A DNA stretch of 64,000 nucleotides from an uncultured Lachnospiraceae bacterium (GTDB lineage: Bacteria; Bacillota; Clostridia; Lachnospirales; Lachnospiraceae), in NCBI GenBank assembly GCA_910578645.1, contig CAJTQI010000001.1:806001-870000 (forward strand), read 5' to 3'. The translations under genes and the position numbers were made by a program. Below are positions 9,311 to 18,174 of this stretch, one piece after another. The notes under the pieces are model-generated. The model worked only from the letters and a program-made list of their open reading frames with translations, was not told the origin of the DNA and ran no database searches. The number at the start of each line of letters is the position of its first letter. Position 1 is the stretch's first letter.

Positions 9311-9583
9311 ATGAGAATTACTGATGTCCGCGTGCGTAAAATGACTCAAGACAGCAAAATGAAAGCAATCGTCTCAATTACCATAGACGATGAATTCGTG
9401 GTTCATGACATTAAAGTAATTGAGGGTGAAAAAGGACTTTTCATTGCAATGCCAAGTAAGAAAGCCAATGATGGTGAGTATCGGGATATTGCGCATCCGA
9501 TTAATTCGGAAACCCGCGACAGAATCCAGAGTATTATTTTGGAGAGCTATGAGAAAGCTCTTTTAGAACCTGGTGATGAGTAA
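9311..9583 (+). CDS. spoVG: SpoVG RNA-binding regulator
   Basis: Small nucleic-acid-binding regulator linked to sporulation, septation and surface properties in Firmicutes. The 90-aa product starts MRITDVRVRK and carries the family core IVSITIDDEFVVHDIKVIEG and FIAMPSKK, then the HPINSETRDRIQ helix. AAGGAGG sits about 9 nt before the ATG at 9311; the open frame reaches 9242 but that part is not SpoVG-like. It lies 177 nt after glgD and is closed by its own terminator. Confidence 0.95.
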   Translation: MRITDVRVRKMTQDSKMKAIVSITIDDEFVVHDIKVIEGEKGLFIAMPSKKANDGEYRDIAHPINSETRDRIQSIILESYEKALLEPGDE

Positions 9584-9604
9584 AACAAATGCATAGTGAG
9601 GAAA

Positions 9605-9635
9605 GAAAGGACGCGGAAAGCGTCCTTTTCTTTGT
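9605..9635 (+). terminator. Terminator after spoVG
   Basis: AAAGGACGC, a short A-rich loop, then GCGTCCTTTTCTTTG: a 9-bp GC-rich stem running into a T-rich tract just past the spoVG stop codon. Confidence 0.8.
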
Positions 9636-9781
9636 TTGCGCGCCTGTCGTATCGTGGATTTGGAAACGGGTTTGTGGTATACTACATTCTAATGAAAGCG
9701 TGGCGCTTGACAGAATGCGTGATTGTGGCAAAATCACAGCAGAAGCAAATGAAAGAAAAAATCAAGGAAAGGGCAGAGCCT

Positions 9782-10759
9782 ATGCTGAAATTGACTAAAA
9801 TTGCCATCGGAAGTGTGGTATCTATCTTTCTTGCCGATATGCTGGGGCTAAATTACAGCACGTCGGCGGGCATTATTACCCTTCTGACCATACAGGATAC
9901 CTCCCGGGAGACGATTGTTATCTCCGTAAAAAGGATTTTTGCCTTTTTGTTGGCAACTATTTTTTCTTATATTATTTTTCATCTTGCCGGATACCATGTT
10001 TTTTCTTACGGCATTTTTTTGTTTCTATTTATTGCATGCTGTATACCGCTGCATCTTGGGGATGCAGTCTCCGTCAATGCGGTGTTGTCAACCCATTATC
10101 TTCTGGAAAAGGAGATGTCGCCTTCGCTTATCGGGAATGAGGCGTTGCTTTTGTTTATCGGGGCAGGGATTGGGACCCTCCTCAATCTTTATATGCCGGG
10201 AAAAGGAAAGGAAATCCGCTCCATGCAACATAGGCTGGAAGAAGACATGAGGGCTGTGCTTTTGCGGATGTCGGAATATATTACAAAAGAAGACCGCTCA
10301 GACTATACGGGAACTTGTTTTGACAAATTGCAGGCAGATATTGCTGCCGGCCAAAAACAGGCTTTTGCTTATATGAATAATACATTTTTTCAGGAATCTA
10401 AATATTTCATCGCCTATATGAATATGAGAGAGCAACAAACGGTGGTCCTGCGTGATATTTATAAGAAGATTTTGAGTGTACGCACGGTTTTGCCGCAGAC
10501 GGAACAGGTAGCGCAACTGTTCTATGAGATTTCCGTAACATTTGGAGAATCCAACAATGCCAGGGACTTACTTGTCAAACTGTCACAACTACTTGTGAAG
10601 ATGCAGGATTCTAAACTGCCTGAGACGAGGGAAGAATTTGAAGACCGTGCGGTGCTGTATGCTATTTTGAGGGATTTGGAATATTTCCTGGAACTAAAGA
10701 AAGAGTTTGCCGATACGCTTACGGAAGAACAAATCAGGCGATACTGGCAAACAAAATAA
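9782..10759 (+). CDS. Aromatic acid exporter family (DUF939/FUSC-like) membrane protein
   Basis: The protein resembles the ArAE_1 family: four to five hydrophobic helices in the first 130 residues (LTKIAIGSVVSIFLADMLG, IFAFLLATIFSYIIFHLAG, GIFLFLFIACCIPLHLGDA, LLLFIGAGIGTLLNLYMPG), followed by a roughly 190-residue soluble helical domain. The frame is open back to 9596, but that part lies over the spoVG terminator. I choose ATG 9782 (325 aa) because AAGGAAAGGG lies 8 nt upstream and the first transmembrane helix then starts at residue 3, as usual. ATG 9749 is an alternative. A TATACT hexamer at 9679 could be its -10. Transport substrate unknown. Confidence 0.72.
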   Translation: MLKLTKIAIGSVVSIFLADMLGLNYSTSAGIITLLTIQDTSRETIVISVKRIFAFLLATIFSYIIFHLAGYHVFSYGIFLFLFIACCIPLHLGDAVSVNAVLSTHYLLEKEMSPSLIGNEALLLFIGAGIGTLLNLYMPGKGKEIRSMQHRLEEDMRAVLLRMSEYITKEDRSDYTGTCFDKLQADIAAGQKQAFAYMNNTFFQESKYFIAYMNMREQQTVVLRDIYKKILSVRTVLPQTEQVAQLFYEISVTFGESNNARDLLVKLSQLLVKMQDSKLPETREEFEDRAVLYAILRDLEYFLELKKEFADTLTEEQIRRYWQTK

Positions 10760-10828
10760 AGATTTATTATCAAAAGTTTTGTCAGGGGGAAATCTGTATA
10801 AGAGAATATAAGGAAGCGGATAAGGTGG

Positions 10829-10866
10829 GGAGAGCCAGTTTTATAGTGTCTGGTTCTCCTTTTATT
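10829..10866 (+). terminator. Terminator upstream of the sigma factor gene
   Basis: GGAGAGCCAG (10829-10838) pairs with CTGGTTCTCC (10850-10859) with one G-U pair, followed by TTTTATTT. Confidence 0.8.
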
Positions 10867-10963
10867 TCGCGGACAATTTTATATAAAAATATTTTAAAAT
10901 TTCTGTCAGAAAAATATAGGATACTGTGAATTATAGGTAACGAAGAGAAAGGCGGTGGTTAAA

Positions 10964-11512
10964 GTGGAAATCAACGAAAGAAATTTCGTTAAGCAGTTGA
11001 AAAAGAAGAATGAGGATGCATTACTCTATGTCATTGAGAATTATGGGTGGGTATTAAAAACGGTTGTGAAACGCCAGATGGGAACATTGCCGCACCTGTG
11101 GGATGACTGTATGAACGACACGCTGCTTACAGTGTGGGAAAATATTGAAAGTTTTGACCCGGCGAAATCGGAATTTCAGAACTGGCTGGCTGGTGTGTGC
11201 AGGTTTAAGGCGCTGACTTATGTGAGAAAGTACATTAAGTCTTCCAGGGAAGACTTGGTGGAGCAAATGCCGGAATGGGAGGACGAGGCGGCGCAGCGGG
11301 AATTTTTGCGCAGGGAGTATGAGGAAGAAGTGGGTCGTATTCTTTCCTATTTGAAAAAGGATGATGCCGTGATATTCCGGTTAGTTTATCTGGAAGGTTT
11401 GTCGATGGATGAAGTGGCAAAGCGGATGAATATGAGCAAGACGGCAATCTATGGACGTATAAGCAGAGGACGCAAACAGATTAGGAAGAGCATCGGGGAA
11501 AGCGGGGTGTAA
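10964..11512 (+). CDS. ECF-type RNA polymerase sigma factor, SigV-like by context
   Basis: The 182-aa protein has region 2 (YVIENYGWVLKTVV, then HLWDDCMNDTLLTVWENIESFDPAKSEFQNWLAGVCRFKALTYVRK) and region 4 (FRLVYLEGLSMDEVAKRMNMSKTAIYGRISRGRKQIRK, about residues 125-165). This is the two-domain layout of extracytoplasmic-function sigma factors. Start is a GTG; 10964 has GGCGG at 8-nt spacing, while the GTG at 10955 is an alternative. The next gene begins 3 nt after the stop and encodes an RsiV-like membrane anti-sigma, so the pair should form a stress-responsive switch. I saw no clear autoregulatory ECF promoter upstream. Confidence 0.85.
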   Translation: MEINERNFVKQLKKKNEDALLYVIENYGWVLKTVVKRQMGTLPHLWDDCMNDTLLTVWENIESFDPAKSEFQNWLAGVCRFKALTYVRKYIKSSREDLVEQMPEWEDEAAQREFLRREYEEEVGRILSYLKKDDAVIFRLVYLEGLSMDEVAKRMNMSKTAIYGRISRGRKQIRKSIGESGV

Positions 11513-11515
11513 GGG

Positions 11516-12442
11516 ATGGCTAAATTATATGAAATGTGCAATGAGATTGATTCAAAAGATATTCTGGAACAGAAAGAAAAACTGACAGAGGCAGAAAAAG
11601 GAAGGATGATTGCAAATATGAAGAAAGAAGGAATACTTTCTGGGGATAGGAAAAAGAATAAAGGTTTTGCCCAAAAGGCAGCGGGATGGGTTGCAGCGGC
11701 CGCAGTTCTTATTTTAGTGGTGGTGCCGAATATATCTGCAAAAGCGGCGTATGCTATGGGACAGATTCCGATTCTGGGCAAAGTGATTAAGGCCGTGACA
11801 GTGAGGGAGTATCATTATGAAGACGAGCAGTTTTCGGCGCAGATTCAGGAAGTGCAGTTGGAGCAGGAGACAGAGGGACAAGACGAGCAGGAAAATGACA
11901 TAGATATTACAGCCGGTGAGTCTATTGCGGTGATTAATGAGAGTATAGAAGAAATGACGGGGCGTCTGATTGCCAGGTTTGAGGAGCAAGTGGAGTCAGG
12001 GGAAGGACATAACGGCGTCTATGCGGACCATGAGGTGGTAACGGATACGGACACATGGTTTACATTAAGAATCAATGTGACAGAGGTTGCAGCCAGCGGT
12101 ATGGAGTATCAGTATTATTATCATATCGACAAAACAACAGGGGAGATTGCATCCTTGAAGGACCTTTTCGAGAATGGCGCGGACTATATTACGCCGGTCA
12201 GTGGAAATATCATGAAACAGATGAAAGAACAGATGGCGGAAGACGATTCAAAAGTCTACTGGGTTGATACAAAAGAGGAGTTAGGACATCAGTTTGAGCA
12301 GATTAAGCAAGACCAGAACTTCTATTTGAATGAGGACGGGCAGATTGTAATCTGTTTCGATGAATATGAGGTGGCGCCTGGCTATATGGGACTGGTTCAG
12401 TTTGCCATAGAGGACGAGGCGGTTGCTGATATACGGAAATGA
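11516..12442 (+). CDS. RsiV-like membrane anti-sigma factor (DUF3298 domain)
   Basis: The 308-aa protein has a short cytosolic N-terminus (about 55 residues, Lys/Glu-rich), one transmembrane helix (AAGWVAAAAVLILVVVPNISA, about 57-77), an acidic linker, and an extracellular C-terminal domain with the DUF3298 pattern. In that domain are YYHIDKTTGEIASLKDLFENGADY and FYLNEDGQIVICFDEYEVAPGYMGLVQFAI. In Bacillus, Enterococcus and Clostridioides this domain belongs to RsiV, which holds SigV at the membrane, binds lysozyme and is then cleaved. It lies 3 nt after the sigma gene. Lysozyme sensing here is inference by family. Confidence 0.8.
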   Translation: MAKLYEMCNEIDSKDILEQKEKLTEAEKGRMIANMKKEGILSGDRKKNKGFAQKAAGWVAAAAVLILVVVPNISAKAAYAMGQIPILGKVIKAVTVREYHYEDEQFSAQIQEVQLEQETEGQDEQENDIDITAGESIAVINESIEEMTGRLIARFEEQVESGEGHNGVYADHEVVTDTDTWFTLRINVTEVAASGMEYQYYYHIDKTTGEIASLKDLFENGADYITPVSGNIMKQMKEQMAEDDSKVYWVDTKEELGHQFEQIKQDQNFYLNEDGQIVICFDEYEVAPGYMGLVQFAIEDEAVADIRK

Positions 12443-12472
12443 TAAGGAGTGAAGGCTCTTGATTAAAATGTA

Positions 12473-12501
12473 TTGACTTGGCAATACCATAGCGGTATAT
12501 T
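12473..12501 (+). promoter_or_regulatory. Predicted sigma-A promoter for pth-mfd
   Basis: TTGACT (12473-12478), 17-nt spacer, TATATT (12496-12501). The predicted start falls at about 12508-12510, immediately before the palindromic repeat at 12512. Confidence 0.65.
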
Positions 12502-12511
12502 ATACTCATTA

Positions 12512-12570
12512 TACCCTCAGTGGACAGGACATGTGATGCAGGGCATGTATCCCTTTGTTCACTGAGGGTA
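12512..12570. repeat. Palindromic intergenic repeat, copy 1
   Basis: TACCCTCAGTGGACA (12512-12526) and TGTTCACTGAGGGTA (12556-12570) are inverted with 14 of 15 positions pairing. The 29-nt interior includes GGCATGTATCCCT (12542-12554), which recurs in reverse complement in copy 3 at 46531-46543. No T-run follows, so it is not an ordinary terminator. Confidence 0.8.
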
Positions 12571-12595
12571 AACTGAGGTATATACGAAAAAATGT

Positions 12596-12635
12596 ATGCT
12601 GCCTGACCATGGCGTATTTCGTGGCCAGGCAGCAT
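12596..12635 (+). promoter_or_regulatory. Stem-loop in the pth leader
   Basis: ATGCTGCCTGACCA pairs with TGGCCAGGCAGCAT around an AT-rich loop (12596-12635), ending about 8 nt before the pth ribosome binding site. It could modulate pth translation. On the opposite strand it is followed by a T-run, but there is no minus-strand gene for it to terminate. Confidence 0.5.
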
Positions 12636-12655
12636 ATTGGGTATGGAGGGTATCT

Positions 12656-13234
12656 ATGTATATCATCGTAGGATTGGGGAATCCGGACAGACAGTACCGG
12701 AATACGAGACACAATATCGGCTTCGATGTGATTGATGAGATTGCTGCGAAAAATCATATTACAGTAGGGGAGAAAAAGCATAAGGCGCTCATCGGCAAAG
12801 GATTTGTGGGCGGACAGAAGGTAGTTTTGGTTAAGCCCCAGACTTACATGAATTTAAGTGGTGAGAGTGTCAGGGAAGTCATAGACTTTTATAAGATAGA
12901 CGAGGAGAGCGAACTGATTGTGATATCGGATGATATCAGCCTGGATGTGGGGCAGATACGAATCCGTAAGAAAGGTAGTGCGGGCGGACACAACGGACTG
13001 AAAAATATTATTCTGCATCTGGGACATGATAAGTTCCAGCGGATTAGAATGGGTGTGGGAGAAAAACCCCAAGGATACGATTTGGTGGATTATGTCTTGG
13101 GCCATTTTCCGAAAGAAGAGCGGGAGATTATGGATGAAAGCATAGGGCGCGGGGCGGATGCGGCACAGATGATGATTTCGGAGGGCGCAGACGCGGCGAT
13201 GAATGAATATAATAAGAAAGTGCAGCAGAAATAG
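12656..13234 (+). CDS. pth: Peptidyl-tRNA hydrolase
   Basis: Releases tRNA from prematurely dropped peptidyl-tRNA. The 192-aa protein begins MYIIVGLGNPDRQYRNTRHNIGF, the family signature with the catalytic His in RHNIGF (about residue 20). KPQTYMNLSGESV and the second signature KGSAGGHNGLKNI (about 105-117) follow. ATGGAGGG precedes the ATG at 12656; the longer open frame starts inside the leader hairpin. It is followed 33 nt later by mfd, a common Firmicute arrangement. Confidence 0.96.
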   Translation: MYIIVGLGNPDRQYRNTRHNIGFDVIDEIAAKNHITVGEKKHKALIGKGFVGGQKVVLVKPQTYMNLSGESVREVIDFYKIDEESELIVISDDISLDVGQIRIRKKGSAGGHNGLKNIILHLGHDKFQRIRMGVGEKPQGYDLVDYVLGHFPKEEREIMDESIGRGADAAQMMISEGADAAMNEYNKKVQQK

Positions 13235-13267
13235 AAAAATGGAAAACAGAGACAGTGGAGGTAAAAT

Positions 13268-16200
13268 GTGAGGGCTTTACTTGCTCCCTTGGAAGAACTG
13301 GGAGAATATGAAGAAATCAAGAAAATGCTTGCAAAAGGGCAGGCTGCCATAGCGCTGAGCGGATGCGTGGATTCGCAGAAGCTTCATATGATATATGGGC
13401 TTGGCGAGGGGTTCCGCTATAAGATGATTGTGACGTTTAACGACCTGCGCGCTAAGGAATTGTATGAGGATTACAAATTTTATGACAGAAATGTGATGCT
13501 ATATCCGGCGAAAGACCTGATTTTTTTCCAGGCCGATATTCACGGAAATCAATTGACGATGGAGCGGATTAGGTGTCTGCGCAGGTTGATGGAAGGGAAA
13601 CCGGTGACGGTTATCACCACATATGACGCCTTAATGACGCCGCAGATACCTATTGAGGCGTGGCGGCAGCATGTGATTCGTCTGGGCAGGCAAAGCAGTG
13701 TGGACGAGAATGAGCTGGCAATACGGTTGGTTGAGCTTGGCTATGAGAAAAATTATCAGGTGGAAGCACCCGGCCAGTTTAGTATCCGTGGCGACATCAT
13801 TGATATTTTTGACCTGACAGAAGAAAACCCGTACCGCATTGAGTTGTGGGGGGAGGACATTGAATCAATTCGCAGTTTTGATATCTTGAGTCAGCGCTCC
13901 ATAGAAAAACTGGAGTCTGTCACAATCTATCCTGCGACAGAACTAATTTTGTCGGAAAAAGAACTTCGGGCGGGACTTAAGAAAATTCAGGCGGAATGTG
14001 AAGAGCATGCGGGGAAGCTCAGAAAAGACATGAAGACGGAGGAGGCTCACCGGATTGAGACACAGGTGAGGGAACTGACGGAACAGCTATTGGAGCTTGG
14101 ACTGTCCCGCAATGCGGTGAACCTGGAAAGCTATGTGCGGTATTTTTATCCGGAACTGTCCACTTTCCTGGAATGTATGGAAGATATGTCAAGACGTTCC
14201 GCCGGGCAGGGCAAAAACTGCGTATTCATAGAGGAACCTATGCGTGTGAAGGAACATGCGGCGGCAGTGGAGTTGGAATTTCGGGAAAGTATGGTGCATC
14301 GTGCGCAGAAGGGATATATTCTGCCCGGACAGATGGACATTCTCTACAGCGCAGAGGAGACGGCGGTGCGGATTGCCAAAGGTAGAGTCGTATCGCTTTC
14401 CATGATGGACGGAAAGAATCCACTCTTTAAGGCGGACAGGAAATTTGATATCCAGACGAGAAGTCTGTCTTCCTATAATAACAGCTTTGAAGCGTTGGTC
14501 AGGGATTTGGGCAGCTATAAAAAAAGAGGATACCGGGTCTTGTTACTTTCCGGTTCCAGGACAAGGGCGAAACGCCTGGCGGAGGATTTGCGGGAACAGG
14601 AAGTCAGTGCGTTTTACAGTGAAGACCCTATGCGGGAGGTACAGCCGGGAGAGGTGATGACCTGCTATGGCAGGGTACTCAAAGGATTCGAGTATCCGTT
14701 TCTAAAGTTTATCGTCATCTCGGAAAGCGATATTTTCGGGGCGGAGAAGAAAAAAAAGAAGAAGAAAAAAATCTACCAGGGTCAGAAGATTAATGATTTT
14801 AATGAGCTGAAGGTGGGAGACTACGTGGTGCACGAAAGTCATGGACTCGGCGTCTATCAGGGTATCGAGAAGGTGGAAGTAGACAAGATAGTCAAGGACT
14901 ACATGAAGATATCCTACCGGGACGGCGGTATTCTTTATGTGCTTGCCACGGGACTTGATGTGATTCAAAAATATGCCTCCGCGGAGTCAGGCAGCAAGCC
15001 CAAGCTCAATAAACTAGGCACCCAGGAGTGGAATAAGACCAAATCAAAAGTTCGTAGCGCGGTGGATGAAGTGGCGCAGGATTTGGTAGAACTTTATGCA
15101 CTCAGACAGCAGAGCCAGGGATTCCGGTATGGTGCGGATACGGTATGGCAGCGGGAATTTGAAGAAATGTTCCCCTTCGAGGAGACGGAGGACCAGATGA
15201 GCGCCATTGCCGCCACAAAAGAGGACATGGAGAGCAGTAAGATTATGGACCGCCTGGTTTGCGGAGACGTAGGATACGGCAAAACAGAAATTGCCATCCG
15301 GGCGGCTTTTAAGGCGGTGCAGGAGGGAAAACAGGTTGTTTATCTTGTGCCTACCACTATCCTGGCACAGCAGCATTATAATACTTTTGTCCAGAGGATG
15401 AAGGACTTCCCGGTACGCATCGACCTTTTGTCCAGATTCCGCACGGCGGCGGAACAAAAGACCACAGTGACAGACCTGAAGAAAGGAATGGTGGATATTG
15501 TCATTGGAACCCATAGGGTTCTGTCGGCGGACGTGCAGTACAAGGACCTGGGACTATTGATTATCGATGAGGAACAGCGCTTCGGCGTTGCGCACAAGGA
15601 GAAAATTAAAAAGATGAAAGAGAATGTGGACGTGCTGACGCTGACGGCGACGCCGATTCCGCGGACACTCCACATGAGTCTCATCGGCATACGCGATATG
15701 AGTGTGTTGGAAGAGGCGCCGGGTGACAGACAGCCTATCCAGACTTTTGTGTGCGAATATAATGAAGAACTCGTGCGGGAGGCCATTGCCAGGGAGCTTG
15801 CCAGGGAAGGACAGGTATATTATGTATATAACAGAGTCAATAATATCGCGGACATCGCGGCGGCTATCCAGAAGCTTGTGCCGGAGGCAAATGTGGCTTT
15901 TGCCCATGGACAGATGAAAGAAAATGAACTGGAAAGGATTATGTATGATTTTATCGACGGGGAGATTGACGTGTTGGTTTCCACGACCATTATTGAGACA
16001 GGACTTGACATTTCTAATGTGAATACGATGATTATACATGATTCTGACCAGATGGGGCTGTCACAGCTTTATCAGCTCAGGGGACGTGTGGGGCGTTCCA
16101 ACAGGACGGCATATGCCTTCCTGATGTATAAGAGAGATAAGATGTTGAAAGAAATAGCCGAAAAACGGTTGGAGGCGATTAAGGAATTTACCGATTTGGG

Positions 16201-16834
16201 GAGCGGGTTTAAGATTGCCATGCGCGACTTGGAAATCCGCGGCGCGGGCAACCTGCTGGGCGCCAGGCAGCATGGGCATATGCAGGCGGTGGGATACGAC
16301 CTGTACTGTAAGATGCTCAATGAGGCGGTGAAGAGTTTGAAAGGTATTTCGACTATCGAGGATTTCAATACCGCCGTTGACCTGGAAGCGGATGCATATA
16401 TTCCGCCTTCCTACATTGTCAATGAAGTGCAGAAACTGGATATCTATAAACGCATTGCAGGGATAGAGAACGAGCGGGAGTGCGAGGACATGCGGGAGGA
16501 ACTTCTGGACCGCTTCGGTGAGATACCCAAGTCTGCGGAGAATCTTCTGCGGATAGCCTTAATCCGCTCCCATGCGCACAGGCTCTATATGCCGGAAGTG
16601 AAGGGGAAAGACGAAATCATTCGCTTTTTACTCAGGACGGATGCGCCCATTCGGGTGGAAAATATTCCCCGGCTGTTGCAGGCTTATGAAGGCAGGATGA
16701 CTTTCGAGCCCAAAGGGACGCCCACCTTCCGTCTGCGGTATAAGAAATGCGGCGTTATCGAGAAGGATGAAGAATTGTTGCTTGCCTTAACGGAAGCGGC
16801 GCTTCTTGACATGGGTGAATTGTTGTTGGCGTAG
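13268..16834 (+). CDS. mfd: Transcription-repair coupling factor
   Basis: Superfamily 2 DNA translocase that removes RNA polymerase stalled at lesions and recruits UvrA. The 1188-aa protein has a UvrB-like N-terminal module, the RNAP-interacting module introduced by FNELKVGDYVVHESHGLGVYQGIEK (about 515-540), a helicase motif I GDVGYGKTEIAIRA (about 666-679), the DEEQRFG box and the TATPIPRTL and QLRGRVGRS blocks. A C-terminal TRCF domain completes it. Eight consecutive Lys (residues 494-501) precede the RNAP-interacting module; a basic patch there is usual. Start is a GTG (13268) with GGAGG upstream; the ATG two bases earlier runs straight into a stop. Confidence 0.97.
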   Translation: MRALLAPLEELGEYEEIKKMLAKGQAAIALSGCVDSQKLHMIYGLGEGFRYKMIVTFNDLRAKELYEDYKFYDRNVMLYPAKDLIFFQADIHGNQLTMERIRCLRRLMEGKPVTVITTYDALMTPQIPIEAWRQHVIRLGRQSSVDENELAIRLVELGYEKNYQVEAPGQFSIRGDIIDIFDLTEENPYRIELWGEDIESIRSFDILSQRSIEKLESVTIYPATELILSEKELRAGLKKIQAECEEHAGKLRKDMKTEEAHRIETQVRELTEQLLELGLSRNAVNLESYVRYFYPELSTFLECMEDMSRRSAGQGKNCVFIEEPMRVKEHAAAVELEFRESMVHRAQKGYILPGQMDILYSAEETAVRIAKGRVVSLSMMDGKNPLFKADRKFDIQTRSLSSYNNSFEALVRDLGSYKKRGYRVLLLSGSRTRAKRLAEDLREQEVSAFYSEDPMREVQPGEVMTCYGRVLKGFEYPFLKFIVISESDIFGAEKKKKKKKKIYQGQKINDFNELKVGDYVVHESHGLGVYQGIEKVEVDKIVKDYMKISYRDGGILYVLATGLDVIQKYASAESGSKPKLNKLGTQEWNKTKSKVRSAVDEVAQDLVELYALRQQSQGFRYGADTVWQREFEEMFPFEETEDQMSAIAATKEDMESSKIMDRLVCGDVGYGKTEIAIRAAFKAVQEGKQVVYLVPTTILAQQHYNTFVQRMKDFPVRIDLLSRFRTAAEQKTTVTDLKKGMVDIVIGTHRVLSADVQYKDLGLLIIDEEQRFGVAHKEKIKKMKENVDVLTLTATPIPRTLHMSLIGIRDMSVLEEAPGDRQPIQTFVCEYNEELVREAIARELAREGQVYYVYNRVNNIADIAAAIQKLVPEANVAFAHGQMKENELERIMYDFIDGEIDVLVSTTIIETGLDISNVNTMIIHDSDQMGLSQLYQLRGRVGRSNRTAYAFLMYKRDKMLKEIAEKRLEAIKEFTDLGSGFKIAMRDLEIRGAGNLLGARQHGHMQAVGYDLYCKMLNEAVKSLKGISTIEDFNTAVDLEADAYIPPSYIVNEVQKLDIYKRIAGIENERECEDMREELLDRFGEIPKSAENLLRIALIRSHAHRLYMPEVKGKDEIIRFLLRTDAPIRVENIPRLLQAYEGRMTFEPKGTPTFRLRYKKCGVIEKDEELLLALTEAALLDMGELLLA

Positions 16835-16917
16835 ACGATGTATGTAAAAATCCATATTGGGAAGGTTGTTTTCCTGTCAGGACAAGCACGGACGGAAAGT
16901 AAGAATGGGGGATTTAA

Positions 16918-18060
16918 ATGATTTATTTAGATAATGCCGCGACAACCAGGACGGCTCCGGAAGTGGTGGAGGCTATGCTGCCATATTTTACGGAATATTA
17001 TGGCAATGCGGGGAGTATCTATGGCCTGGGCAGCGCCAGTAAAAAAGCCGTTATCCAGGCAAAGCAGACGATTGCCCGGTCTTTGGGTGCAGAGCCCAAT
17101 GAAATCTATTTCACGGCGGGCGGAACGGAATCCGATAACTGGGCTTTGAAAGCGGTTTTTGAGACATACCAGGATAAAGGAAAGCATATCATTACATCCA
17201 GGATTGAGCATCATGCCGTTCTGCATACATGTGAATATCTGGAGAGACAGGGTGCGGAGGTCACCTATCTGGATGTGGATGAAGATGGAATCGTGGATAT
17301 AGAGCAGCTAAGGCGGGCCATACGGCCGGACACGATACTGGTGTCCATCATGTATGCCAACAATGAAATCGGAACGCTGCAGCCGATTAGAGAGATAGGT
17401 GAAATTGCTGAGGAGCATGGTGTTTTGTTTCATACCGATGCGGTGCAGGCTTACGGGCAGCTACCCATTGATGTGGCGGGATGCCATATAGACATGCTTT
17501 CCGCCAGTGGACATAAACTGAACGGGCCGAAAGGAGTCGGGTTTCTTTATATGAGTAAAAAAGCAAGGCTCCGCTCCTTTGTCCATGGCGGGCAGCAGGA
17601 GAGAGGAAGGCGCGCCGGGACGGAGAATGTGCCCGGCATTGTTGGGCTTGACGCGGCGGTAAAGCGGGCCTTGCAGAAGATGGAGGAAAAGACATACAAA
17701 GTAACAAGACTGCGCGACTACCTGATTTCACGCATTGAACAGGAAATTCCCCAGGTTAAGCTCAACGGACACCGCAGTATGAGACTGCCGGGCAATGTCA
17801 ATTTCAGTTTTGCAAAAGCGGAAGGGGAATCCATGCTGATTATGTTGGATATGAAGGGAATCTGCGCTTCCAGCGGTTCGGCATGTACGACAGGCTCCAT
17901 CGACCCTTCCCATGTGCTTCTTGCCATTGGATTGTCTCCGGAACTTGCCCGCGGTTCCCTGCGGATGACGTTAAGTGAAGATAATACAATGGAGGAAGTG
18001 GACATTGTGGTGGAAGAACTGGCAGAGATTGTAGGTAAAATCCGAAATATGTGCATATAA
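16918..18060 (+). CDS. Cysteine desulfurase (NifS/IscS-like)
   Basis: PLP enzyme that removes sulfur from cysteine for Fe-S clusters or thiolated tRNA. The 380-aa protein has the N-terminal MIYLDNAATT, the PLP lysine in SASGHKLNGPKGVGFLY (about residue 200) and the catalytic cysteine loop ASSGSACTTG (about residues 321-330). The short loop is of the class I NifS/IscS kind. GGGGG lies before the ATG. No thiI or iscU is next to it; a tiny ORF follows after a terminator. The specific sulfur acceptor is unknown. Confidence 0.92.
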   Translation: MIYLDNAATTRTAPEVVEAMLPYFTEYYGNAGSIYGLGSASKKAVIQAKQTIARSLGAEPNEIYFTAGGTESDNWALKAVFETYQDKGKHIITSRIEHHAVLHTCEYLERQGAEVTYLDVDEDGIVDIEQLRRAIRPDTILVSIMYANNEIGTLQPIREIGEIAEEHGVLFHTDAVQAYGQLPIDVAGCHIDMLSASGHKLNGPKGVGFLYMSKKARLRSFVHGGQQERGRRAGTENVPGIVGLDAAVKRALQKMEEKTYKVTRLRDYLISRIEQEIPQVKLNGHRSMRLPGNVNFSFAKAEGESMLIMLDMKGICASSGSACTTGSIDPSHVLLAIGLSPELARGSLRMTLSEDNTMEEVDIVVEELAEIVGKIRNMCI

Positions 18061-18089
18061 TTAGTGTAATAAATTATATAAATCATCGT

Positions 18090-18119
18090 AGAGTCCGGAA
18101 TATCGGACTCTATTTTTTG
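18090..18119 (+). terminator. Terminator after the cysteine desulfurase gene
   Basis: AGAGTCCG (18090-18097) and CGGACTCT (18104-18111) form a perfect 8-bp stem followed by TATTTTTTG. Confidence 0.88.
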
Positions 18120-18174
18120 TATCCTTATATCAGAACAAAGGTTCGAGCAAAAATCTGGTAAAGGAGAGATGATT

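Noticed and set aside
14741..14775. Run of eight lysines in Mfd as a possible frameshift or slippage site
   Set aside because: The frame is intact, and a basic patch before the RNAP-interacting module is usual in Mfd proteins.
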